A stretch of DNA of 37,952 bases from positions 1-37,952 of the forward strand of contig JBOHVS010000072.1 in assembly GCA_050735975.1 (NCBI GenBank), in the 5' to 3' direction. The notes beneath the pieces were generated by a model. The model worked only from the letters and a program-made list of their open reading frames with translations. It had not been told where the DNA came from and searched no databases. Positions 15,892-23,703 of this stretch are shown piece by piece. Every line of letters starts with the position of its first letter. The stretch's first letter is position 1. This DNA is from DATMBL01 sp050735975. Lineage in GTDB: Bacteria > Desulfobacterota > Binatia > UBA9968. The position numbers and the translations under genes are program-made.

Positions 15892-17046
15892 ATGAAGCGT
15901 TGGCTGAAAAGGGTTCGCCGGATCGGCAGATGGGCCGCCATGGTTTTTGCCGCCGGCCTATGTCTGCAGCTTGGAGAACTCAAACAAACTCTGGCGGCAG
16001 AGGGAAACGCCGAATGGGAGCAGACTCTTCAGGCGGCAAAGAAAGAGGGCGAAATCGCGATTTATGGCAGCCGCGGCTATGAGAAAGTCTTCGAAATTTT
16101 TTACAAGAGATACCCGGAGATTAAAGTCAATGCATTGACGGGGCTGCGCGGCAGCGAATATGGGCAGAAAGTGATGACGGAGCGCCGGGCCGGGAAATAT
16201 CTCGTCGATCTATTCATCAACGGGGTGGTCACGCCGAACGTTGTTTTTTATAAAGCCGATATCCTTGAAGCCATCCGGCCGCATCTCATGCTGCCCGAAG
16301 TTGTCGATGAATCGAAATGGTGGGGCGGCAAACACCACTACGCGGACCCGGAAGGCAAATATATCTTTGTCTTCCAGGGCAATATCCATGGAGGCGAGGC
16401 CGCGTATAACACCAAGCTCGTAGATGCCGGCGAGATTAAATCTTATTGGGACTTTCTCGAGCCCAAGTGGAAGGGGAAAATCGTCGCCTATGATCCCAAG
16501 CGAATTAGCACGGTGGCGCACAGCCTCAGATTCTTCTACAACAATCCTGATCTGGGTCCGGATTACGTGCGCCGTTTTTTCAGCCAGGCGGATATTACTT
16601 TTTCGCGCGATGAGCGCCAGATCATCGATTGGCTTGGAGCGGGAAAATTCGCCATCGCTTTCTTTGTCAGCGAAATTCGCGATGCGGCCAAGCAAGGTCT
16701 GCCGGTCAAGTTTTTTGACCCGTCGTCATTTAAAGAAGGCGCCTTTCTAGGTCCCACGCAAGGCGGCGTCAGTCTGTTCAAGAACGCCCCGCACCCGAAC
16801 GCGGCTAAGGTTGCCATCAATTGGTTGCTTTCGCGAGAGGGGCAAAGCGCATACCAAAGCGTTTACGCCGGACTCCATGATGTCCGCGAATCCATGCGGG
16901 AAGATATTTCCAAAGACGTGATTCCCGGCGAGTATCGCAGGATCAAAGGCGCGAAGTATATTTATTCCGGGCGTCCTGAATGGCTGGACATGGGGCCGGT
17001 CGTAAAATTGATTAAAGAGGCGCAAAAGGAGGCCAAGAAGCAATGA
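15892..17046 (+). CDS. ABC transporter extracellular solute-binding protein (SBP 4)
   Basis: A 384-residue exported protein, first of a run of three. The N-terminus is arginine-rich (MKRWLKRVRRIGR), then a hydrophobic stretch, with cleavage likely after TLAA near residue 36. Landmarks are LQAAKKEG, PEVVDESKWWGGKHHYADPE, YNTKLV (172-177), PKWKGK (191-196) and APHPNAAKVAINWLLSREGQ. The Cys pair found in SBPs 1, 3 and 6 is replaced here (GKFAIAFFVSEI). AAGGAGGT at 15875-15882 sets the ATG. The next gene overlaps its stop by 4 bases. Confidence 0.88.
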   Translation: MKRWLKRVRRIGRWAAMVFAAGLCLQLGELKQTLAAEGNAEWEQTLQAAKKEGEIAIYGSRGYEKVFEIFYKRYPEIKVNALTGLRGSEYGQKVMTERRAGKYLVDLFINGVVTPNVVFYKADILEAIRPHLMLPEVVDESKWWGGKHHYADPEGKYIFVFQGNIHGGEAAYNTKLVDAGEIKSYWDFLEPKWKGKIVAYDPKRISTVAHSLRFFYNNPDLGPDYVRRFFSQADITFSRDERQIIDWLGAGKFAIAFFVSEIRDAAKQGLPVKFFDPSSFKEGAFLGPTQGGVSLFKNAPHPNAAKVAINWLLSREGQSAYQSVYAGLHDVRESMREDISKDVIPGEYRRIKGAKYIYSGRPEWLDMGPVVKLIKEAQKEAKKQ

Positions 17047-18188
17047 ACGCGAGGGCGATTTCGCTGAGGCAGGTTCTTAGGATATTCATAGTTGCGTTTA
17101 TCTGCGGGTCATGGACTGATCCCGGACATGCTGCAGATGCCTGGAAGGCGGCTTGGGACAAGACCGTCGAGGCGGCCAACAAGGAGGGGCAGCTTGTTCT
17201 CTATGGAAGCGCCGACTTCGAAAAACTCTTCGCCGAATTCCACAAGAAGTACCCGCAGATCAAGGTGATAGGGGTCTTTGGACGGGGCGCCGATGTCGCC
17301 AAACGGCTTATGTCCGAGCGCCGCGCGGAAAAATACCTGGCCGATCTTTATGTCAATGGCATGACGACCGGCTACAACGTGTTTTACAAGGCAAAAGCGC
17401 TCGACCCGATTCCACCGGCGTTAGTCCTGCCCGAGGTCACCGACCTGTCGAAATGGTGGCAGGGAAAGCACCATTATGTAGATCCCGAGAATCGCTATCT
17501 GCTCAATATCAACGGCGAAACTCGAATCGTCGTCGCCTACAACACCAAACTGGTAAACCCAGGCGAGATCAAGTCTTACTGGGATCTCCTCAACCCGAAG
17601 TGGAAAGGAAAGATTGTCGCTCTTGACCCCGGCTCCGGAGGCTCGGGCGATGCGATGAGATTTTTCTTCCACCACCGGGATCTCGGCCGCGAATATATCC
17701 GAAGACTGCTGACCGAGACGGATATCGTCATCAGCAACGATACACGACAGATGGGGGATTGGCTGGCCGGAGGAAAATTCGCTGTGAGTATTTTCGGCCC
17801 CGTTTCGCGCATGGATCTCGATGTAATGCAGACCCAAGGGTTGCCCGTCGATTGGTTTAATCCTGATCACTTGAAAGAAGGAGCGTACATCACGGCGGGA
17901 TCCGGCGGCGTGGCGCTTATCAATCGCGCGCCACACCCTAACGCGGCGAAAGTCGGCCTTAACTGGTTGCTCTCGCGCGAGGGGCAGATCGCTTACCAAA
18001 GAATTTTCACCGAGGGCGCTGACGGTCCGGACTCTTTGCGAGTCGACATCCCTAAAGACAAAGTGCCGAGGGGCAACCGCCGGTCGTCCGGCGACGCGCG
18101 ATATCTTTTCGTGGACCGAGCGGAATGGATGGACATGGCCTCGATCAGAAAATTCGTCAAAGAAACACTGGCGCAGCGAAAGCGGTAG
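17043..18188 (+). CDS. ABC transporter extracellular solute-binding protein (SBP 5)
   Basis: A 381-residue exported protein whose ATG overlaps the preceding stop (ATGA), so it is translationally coupled to SBP 4. The signal peptide ends near GHAADAW (residue 31). It has TVEAANKEG, PEVTDLSKWWQGKHHYVDPE, YNTKLVNP, PKWKGK and APHPNAAKVGLNWLLSREGQ. The CxxC pair is absent (GKFAVSIFGPVS). It is closest in layout to SBP 4, consistent with a tandem duplication followed by divergence. Confidence 0.88.
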   Translation: MNARAISLRQVLRIFIVAFICGSWTDPGHAADAWKAAWDKTVEAANKEGQLVLYGSADFEKLFAEFHKKYPQIKVIGVFGRGADVAKRLMSERRAEKYLADLYVNGMTTGYNVFYKAKALDPIPPALVLPEVTDLSKWWQGKHHYVDPENRYLLNINGETRIVVAYNTKLVNPGEIKSYWDLLNPKWKGKIVALDPGSGGSGDAMRFFFHHRDLGREYIRRLLTETDIVISNDTRQMGDWLAGGKFAVSIFGPVSRMDLDVMQTQGLPVDWFNPDHLKEGAYITAGSGGVALINRAPHPNAAKVGLNWLLSREGQIAYQRIFTEGADGPDSLRVDIPKDKVPRGNRRSSGDARYLFVDRAEWMDMASIRKFVKETLAQRKR

Positions 18189-18211
18189 CCAGTGGATATC
18201 CAGTCATTGAG

Positions 18212-18240
18212 TTGACATTGCAAGCCCCATGAGGAACTAT
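18212..18240 (+). promoter_or_regulatory. Possible sigma-70-like promoter before SBP 6
   Basis: A perfect TTGACA (18212-18217) is followed after 17 bases by AACTAT (18235-18240), a poor -10 match. It lies in the 94-base gap between SBP 5 and SBP 6 and could give SBP 6 and the following Rieske gene separate transcription. The call rests on the -35 box and spacing only. Confidence 0.25.
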
Positions 18241-18282
18241 CTTGAAGCGCCGCAAGCCGGCTCAAAGCAGGAAGGTGGAACG

Positions 18283-19410
18283 ATGAATAGATCAGTGATG
18301 ACTGCAAGGTTTATCATGGGGTTGGCCATGCTTGTCTTCAGTCTGGCGGCCGGTAAGGCGGAGGCGCAGTCCGATTGGAAAAAGAAGTGGGAGAAAACTC
18401 TCGCGGAGGCGAAAAAAGAAGGCCAAGTGAGCGTCTATATATACCGCTACGAGCGCCTGCTCGAGGACTTTAAGAAAGACTATCCCGATATCAAAGTGGT
18501 CTCGGTGACCGGCCGGGGCTCGCAGTTGACCAACCGCATTATCGCCGAGAGGCGAGCCGGCAAATATATCGCGGATGTCTATAGCGGCGGAGCGAACGGA
18601 AACTTCAATGTTCTCTACAAAGGAAAAGCGCTGGATCCAATCAAGCCGGCTCTTGTGCTTCCAGACGTGGTTGACGAGTCGAAGTGGTACGGCAACGAGC
18701 ATCGATACGCCGATCCGGATGGCAAGTACATCTTTGCCTACTTGGCAAACCCAAGTTCGGCTCAGCTTTCATTCAACACGAAACTCGTAAATCCAAACGA
18801 ATTCAAATCTCACTGGGATCTGATCCATTCCAAGTGGAAGGGCAAAATCGTTGCCTTGGATCCTCGCGATACCGGCCTCGGGGCGACCATGCAGTTCTTG
18901 TATTACAATCGGGAACTTGGCCCGGAATTCCTTAAAAAATTTTTCGGCGGGATGGATGTCCAATTTGCCAAAAATTTTCGCCAGATGACCGACTGGCTGG
19001 CGCAGGGGAAGTACGCCATCTGTATGGGTTGTAAGGATTCGCTTCGGGCGAAAGCTCAAGGCCTGCCGGTGGACGATTTCGAAACGGTCGGCTGGAAGGA
19101 GGGCGGCAGCTTCTCAACAGGGGGCGGCTCGCTCAGTTACCTGAATCAAGCGCCCCATCCTAACGCAGCGAAGGTATTGATCAACTGGTTTCTTTCGCGC
19201 AAGGGGCAGCTTGCGCTGCAAAAGTTGGGAGATCCCGACGATCCGCCCAATTCGCGCAGAATCGATATTTCCAAGGACGACGTTCCCGTAGACAACCGGC
19301 TGCGGCCCGGCGGGAAATACTTCGACGTTATCAAACCGGAATACGCGGATATGAAGCCGATTTTCGACCTTGCCAAACAGATTATGGCGGCGAACGAAGC
19401 GAAGAAATAG
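18283..19410 (+). CDS. ABC transporter extracellular solute-binding protein (SBP 6)
   Basis: A 375-residue exported protein. Signal peptide MNRSVMTARFIMGLAMLVFS runs to AEA, with cleavage before Q29. It has TLAEAKKEG, PDVVDESKWYGNEHRYADPD, FNTKLVNP (Phe replaces the usual Tyr), SKWKGK and APHPNAAKVLINWFLSRKGQ. C247-x-x-C250 is shared with SBPs 1 and 3. ATG 18283 follows GGAAGGTGG; the frame is open to 18229 without a leader. The Rieske oxygenase begins 7 bases after its stop, so uptake and oxygenation are probably co-expressed here. Confidence 0.88.
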   Translation: MNRSVMTARFIMGLAMLVFSLAAGKAEAQSDWKKKWEKTLAEAKKEGQVSVYIYRYERLLEDFKKDYPDIKVVSVTGRGSQLTNRIIAERRAGKYIADVYSGGANGNFNVLYKGKALDPIKPALVLPDVVDESKWYGNEHRYADPDGKYIFAYLANPSSAQLSFNTKLVNPNEFKSHWDLIHSKWKGKIVALDPRDTGLGATMQFLYYNRELGPEFLKKFFGGMDVQFAKNFRQMTDWLAQGKYAICMGCKDSLRAKAQGLPVDDFETVGWKEGGSFSTGGGSLSYLNQAPHPNAAKVLINWFLSRKGQLALQKLGDPDDPPNSRRIDISKDDVPVDNRLRPGGKYFDVIKPEYADMKPIFDLAKQIMAANEAKK

Positions 19411-19417
19411 TGCTGCT

Positions 19418-20587
19418 ATGCTCACCCGTGACGAAAACGAATTTCTTACCCGCGTGGGTCGAGGGGCGCCGGCGGGGGAATTATTGCGGCGCTACTGGCA
19501 ACCTGCGGCCGCGGCGGGGGAACTCACCGATGAGAAACCGATAAAAGCGGTCAAGCTTCTCGGCGAGGAGTTGGTTGTTTACCGCGACAAGAAAGGCAAT
19601 TACGGGCTCGTCGGCGAGCACTGCCCGCACCGAATGGCTTCGCTCGCCTTCGGCCGCGTCGACGAGGAAGGCATCCGCTGTCCCTATCACGGATGGAAGT
19701 ACGATCGCACTGGAAAATGTCTCGAGCAACCGGCCGAGCCGGAGGAGAGATCTTATAAGGATAAGATCAAGCACATAGCCTATCCTGTGGAGAAGCTCGG
19801 CGGCCTGCTATTCGCCTATCTCGGGCCGGAACCAAAGCCGCTTTTGCCGCGTTGGGACGTGCTGGCGTGGGAGAACGGCAAACGCTGGATCGAGGTGCAC
19901 GAGATCCTCAGATGCAATTGGCTTCAGCCGATGGAGAATTCCGTCGATCCGTCTCATCTTTATTGGCTTCATGGCGACAGTGCGCATCTGGGCCGCTCGG
20001 TGGAGCGATACCAAGAAGAACACGAATTCCTCCCGTTTGAATTCGGCATCATGAAACGACGCCGGACGCCGGGCAAAAAGCCCGGCGACGATCCGCAAAT
20101 CGACCAGCATCCGCTGGTTTTTCCAAACGCTCTACGGCATGTTTTCCGAACTACAAGAACCGAAGGCAGGATACGTCACAATCTGCAGATCCGGGTTCCG
20201 GTCGATGATAGCAACACGCAGGTCTATGTCGTGTATTTTGAACCTTCGGAAACAGAACATTCGCCGGTGGACTGGAATGCTCCGTTCGAATACTTTCCGA
20301 TCAGGGACGAGCAGGGACGGTACCGCTTGGATCAGGTCCTGGTTCAAGACGCTATGGCTTGGGAAACACAGGGAGCGATTACGGATCGCACGCAGGAGCA
20401 CCTGGGAGCAGGCGACGAGGGAATCATCATTTTCCGCAAGCTATTACGGGAACAGATTGAGATCGTCCGAAACGGTGGCGAGCCTCTAGGAGTCATTCAC
20501 GATCCGCAAACAAACCGAATCATCGAGTTCGACGTGATCAACGAACGCATCGGCCTTGATGGTTCCCAGCGGCAAAAGGTCGCGTAA
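19418..20587 (+). CDS. Rieske non-haem iron aromatic oxygenase, large subunit (module B)
   Basis: A 389-residue oxygenase related to the one at 3677. Rieske ligands are C69-x-H71 and C88-x2-H91, the same positions as in the first copy. The iron site shows N174, D177, H180 and H185 in MENSVDPSHLYWLHG, and QDAMAWETQG occurs late in the catalytic domain. ATG 19418 gives the family-typical MLTRDENEFLTRVGRG start; the frame is open to 19370 but overlaps SBP 6. Sequence after the iron site differs strongly from the first copy, so the substrate likely differs. No reductase gene is in the window. Confidence 0.9.
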   Translation: MLTRDENEFLTRVGRGAPAGELLRRYWQPAAAAGELTDEKPIKAVKLLGEELVVYRDKKGNYGLVGEHCPHRMASLAFGRVDEEGIRCPYHGWKYDRTGKCLEQPAEPEERSYKDKIKHIAYPVEKLGGLLFAYLGPEPKPLLPRWDVLAWENGKRWIEVHEILRCNWLQPMENSVDPSHLYWLHGDSAHLGRSVERYQEEHEFLPFEFGIMKRRRTPGKKPGDDPQIDQHPLVFPNALRHVFRTTRTEGRIRHNLQIRVPVDDSNTQVYVVYFEPSETEHSPVDWNAPFEYFPIRDEQGRYRLDQVLVQDAMAWETQGAITDRTQEHLGAGDEGIIIFRKLLREQIEIVRNGGEPLGVIHDPQTNRIIEFDVINERIGLDGSQRQKVA

Positions 20588-20603
20588 CAGGCTGCTGAAA
20601 AAG
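20588..20603. repeat. Partial copy of a palindromic repeat end
   Basis: CAGGCTGCTGAAAAAG lies directly after the Rieske stop codon and matches the terminal CAGGCCGCTGAAAAAGG arm of the repeat at 1783-1908 with one difference in 16. The rest of the repeat is not visible, so this is a solo end or a related shorter unit. Confidence 0.4.
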
Positions 20604-20686
20604 ACGAGTCGGCTAATGCATCGCTGAGAAATGGTAGGCGCTGCGACTTGACGTGACAGAGGTCGATACTTCAGGAGGAAAATCCA

Positions 20687-21811
20687 ATGGCCGAGATTCG
20701 ACAGCAGCCGGCAGATCTCAAGCCCGAACGGGTCGATACCTACAGAGAGTGGCAGGCGGCACAAAAAATTCCTGTCATTCGCGGATTCTTCGTCGAAGAC
20801 ATCAATACGGTCGAGTTAGTGCCCTGGGATCTCAAAGGCGGGCCTGCGGCTTTCGTCGTGCTCGACGGCACCGGCGGCGTAAACGATGCGTACATCTGCG
20901 AGATCCCGCCGGGCGGCAAGCTCAAACCGCAGAAGCACCTCTACGAAGAGATGGTTTACGTTACCAAAGGCTACGGCGCGACCACGGTGTGGCAAAAGAG
21001 CGGCAAGAAGCACACCTTCGAGTGGGGACCGGGAAGTCTCTTTGCGATCCCGATCAACGCTTACTACCAGCACTTCAATGCCAGCGGCAGTGAGACCGCC
21101 CGTTATTTCGCGGTGACGAATTCCTGCTTCATGATCAATCTATTCCATAACGTCGACTTCGTCTTTGAGAACGACTACGCGTTTCTGGATCGCTTCGATC
21201 CCGGCACGGACAATTATTTCAGCGGCCAGGGGGAAGTGATCGGCCGGTTTTTCATGACGACCAATTTCGTGCCGGATACCCATGCGATCGGGCTTGCCGA
21301 CTACAGCGAGCGCGGCAAGGGCAGCACGAACATGAAGTTCAATTTGGCGAAGCAGACGATGGGCGCGCACATCTCCGAATTTCCCGTGGGAACGTACAAG
21401 AAGGCGCATCGCCACGGCCCGGGGGCGCACGTGATCGTTCTCTCGGGACAGGGCTACTCGATCCTCTGGCCCGAGGGACAGGAGATGCAGCGCGTCGATT
21501 GGAAACCGGGCAGCGTCGTTGTGCCTCCCGACCAGTGGTTCCATCAGCATTTCAACTCGGGCGCCAAACCGGCGCGCTATCTCGCGCTGCGCTGGAATAA
21601 CTGGCGCTTTCGCTTTATGAGGATGCAAGACGGCGAGGGCGGAACCTACACCAGCGTCAAACAGGGCGGCGGCCAGATCGAGTTCGAGGATGAAGATCCT
21701 TCAGTCCACCGCGATTTTGAGGCGGCGATCAAAAAAGCCGGCGCCACTTGTCAGATGGGTTCGTATCATCCGGGCTGCGCGGAAAAATCGGCGGCGAGAG
21801 CGGCCAGTTGA
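20687..21811 (+). CDS. Bicupin protein (module B)
   Basis: A 374-residue double-cupin protein, paralogue of the one at 723. First cupin: H84 with E87/E88 in KHLYEEMVYVTKG, and H129 in YYQHFN. Second cupin: H241, H243 and H248 in HRHGPGAHVIV, then FHQHFN (H286/H288); the usual glutamate after HxH is missing. No signal peptide, so cytoplasmic. ATG 20687 follows CAGGAGGA near 20670-20677. The tail ends CQMGSYHPGCAEKSA, with two cysteines not found in the first copy. It follows a Rieske gene and precedes the transporter genes. A ring-cleaving or oxygen-dependent step is possible but unproven. Confidence 0.85.
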   Translation: MAEIRQQPADLKPERVDTYREWQAAQKIPVIRGFFVEDINTVELVPWDLKGGPAAFVVLDGTGGVNDAYICEIPPGGKLKPQKHLYEEMVYVTKGYGATTVWQKSGKKHTFEWGPGSLFAIPINAYYQHFNASGSETARYFAVTNSCFMINLFHNVDFVFENDYAFLDRFDPGTDNYFSGQGEVIGRFFMTTNFVPDTHAIGLADYSERGKGSTNMKFNLAKQTMGAHISEFPVGTYKKAHRHGPGAHVIVLSGQGYSILWPEGQEMQRVDWKPGSVVVPPDQWFHQHFNSGAKPARYLALRWNNWRFRFMRMQDGEGGTYTSVKQGGGQIEFEDEDPSVHRDFEAAIKKAGATCQMGSYHPGCAEKSAARAAS

Positions 21812-21883
21812 ACCTGGGTTTTTCCTCTTGAACCCTGCGAACTCCCGCGTTACAAACTCGCTGGCGCGTTATAGTTCTGGGAC

Positions 21884-23620
21884 ATGGCGAAGACAGAGAC
21901 CGTTAGCGCAGAAAGCGTCCCCCGCGGCTGGCTGCCGCCGCTCGACGGGGGCACGTTGCTCATGGCGCTGCTCATCGGCTCCATGGGCTTTTATGTCCTC
22001 TACCCCCTGGCGCTGATTCTGATCAACAGCTTCAACGTGGCGACGATCGCCGATCCGCCGGCGTACGGTCTCGAGGCCTGGCAGATCGCGTTCAACGAGC
22101 CTGGAATCTGGCGGTCGTTATGGAACAGCGTCAAAATCGCCGTCGCTCTGCAAATCGTCGCGTTGCCGATAGGGATATTCATCTCATGGTTGCTGGCGCG
22201 CACGAATATACTGTTTTCTAACGCGTTTGAGTTTGGTTTCTGGATCTCCTTCTTTTTGCCCAATCTGGCAACCACCTTCGGGTGGATGCTGCTACTCGAC
22301 CCGAGCACGGGACTGATCAATTCGTGGCTGCGGCAGATACCGTTATTGAGCGGCCTCAACTTCGATATCTATTCTTTCTGGGGAATCATCTTTGCTCATC
22401 TCATGGCCAACGGCATTTCAACCAAGGTCATGCTCATGACGCCGGCTTTTCGCCGTATGGACGCTTCCATGGAGGAGGCGAGCCGGATGTCGGGCGCCGG
22501 TTCTCTCACAACCTTGATGCGGATCACCGTGCCGGCCATGACACCCGTGATCATCGTGGTCTTTCTTCTCAGCGTGATTCGAATCTTCAGCAGCTTCGAA
22601 ACCGAACTGCTGCTCGGCGTGCCTTGGGGCTTCTATGTTTTCTCTACCAAAATTGTTGATCTTGCCCGGCAGGAGCCGCCTCTGGTGAATCAGGCGGCCG
22701 CTTTGGGAAGCGTGATCCTCGTTTTTCTCGCTCTGTTCATTCCAATGCAACGCAAATTGATCGCCCGCCGGCAGTTCACTACCGTAACCGGTCAATTCAA
22801 AACGAAGATAATCGACCTGGGCGTCTGGCGCTATCCCGCAACCGCGTTCGTGGGTTTGGTCATTTTTGTGCTGGACGTGGTGCCGTTACTGAGCGTCTTG
22901 GGCGGGAGCTTTATGACCCGTTTCGGCTTCTTCCATCTGCCCAAGACCTGGACGTTGGAATACTGGAAGATGGCGCTGAGCGATCCCCGCATTCTGCAAG
23001 GACTGGAGAATACCTTGATCGTCGCGGTGAGCGCCGCGCTCGTCGGAGCCTTCGTTTTTTCTCTGATCGGTTATGTCCTGGTGCGGACAAAGCTGCCGGG
23101 ACGCTCTCTACTCGACTCCATCTGCTGGCTCCCTTCGGCGATTCCCGGAGTGCTGGCGGGACTTGGGCTCTTGTGGATGTTTCTCGGCACGCCGGTATTC
23201 CGCCCTTTTTACGGCACCTTGTTTCTCCTGGTGATCGCCTCGGTTTTGGGGGGAATCACGCTTGCGACGCAGATCCTCAAAGCCAACTTTATTCAACTCG
23301 GCCCGGAGCTTGAAGAGGCGTCGCGCATGTCGGGAGCGGGTTTTTGGCGAACTTACTGGCAAATCGTCATACCGTTGATGGCGCAAACGATGGCCTTGGT
23401 TGCGGTGATCAAGTTCATGTTTGCGGCGCAACATACGTCGAGCATCATCCTTCTGGCGACCTCGGAAACGAGAACTCTGTCGTTATTGGCGCTGGACCAG
23501 GTGGCGGCGGGCTACCGGGAGGTCGCGAGCATCACGGTCATTTTCATCACCTTGCTCACTCTGGGTGTGGCCTTGATCGCCAGGTCCTTTGGTCTTAAAG
23601 TCGGCATCCGGGCGGACTAA
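21884..23620 (+). CDS. Fused two-domain ABC permease, FbpB/AfuB type (module B)
   Basis: A 578-residue inner-membrane protein with two permease domains. The EAA loops are EEASRMSGAGSLTTLMR and EEASRMSGAGFWRTYW, nearly identical at their starts and distinct from those of the permease at 10314. The N-terminus is short and cytoplasmic (MAKTETVSAESVPRG). The ATPase gene follows 83 bases later, making a permease-ATPase pair that could serve several of the upstream binding proteins. Confidence 0.92.
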   Translation: MAKTETVSAESVPRGWLPPLDGGTLLMALLIGSMGFYVLYPLALILINSFNVATIADPPAYGLEAWQIAFNEPGIWRSLWNSVKIAVALQIVALPIGIFISWLLARTNILFSNAFEFGFWISFFLPNLATTFGWMLLLDPSTGLINSWLRQIPLLSGLNFDIYSFWGIIFAHLMANGISTKVMLMTPAFRRMDASMEEASRMSGAGSLTTLMRITVPAMTPVIIVVFLLSVIRIFSSFETELLLGVPWGFYVFSTKIVDLARQEPPLVNQAAALGSVILVFLALFIPMQRKLIARRQFTTVTGQFKTKIIDLGVWRYPATAFVGLVIFVLDVVPLLSVLGGSFMTRFGFFHLPKTWTLEYWKMALSDPRILQGLENTLIVAVSAALVGAFVFSLIGYVLVRTKLPGRSLLDSICWLPSAIPGVLAGLGLLWMFLGTPVFRPFYGTLFLLVIASVLGGITLATQILKANFIQLGPELEEASRMSGAGFWRTYWQIVIPLMAQTMALVAVIKFMFAAQHTSSIILLATSETRTLSLLALDQVAAGYREVASITVIFITLLTLGVALIARSFGLKVGIRAD

Positions 23621-23703
23621 TTGAGATCGCAAAGAGCACGGAGCAGGGAGCGAGAACGCTTTGCGCTTAGCTCCTTGCAAATGGCCTGACAAGGACTGAA
23701 CCA

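Noticed and set aside
15892..19410. Tandem SBP genes as a possible sequencing or assembly duplication
   Set aside because: The three copies differ throughout at base level and have different leaders, so they are true diverged paralogues.
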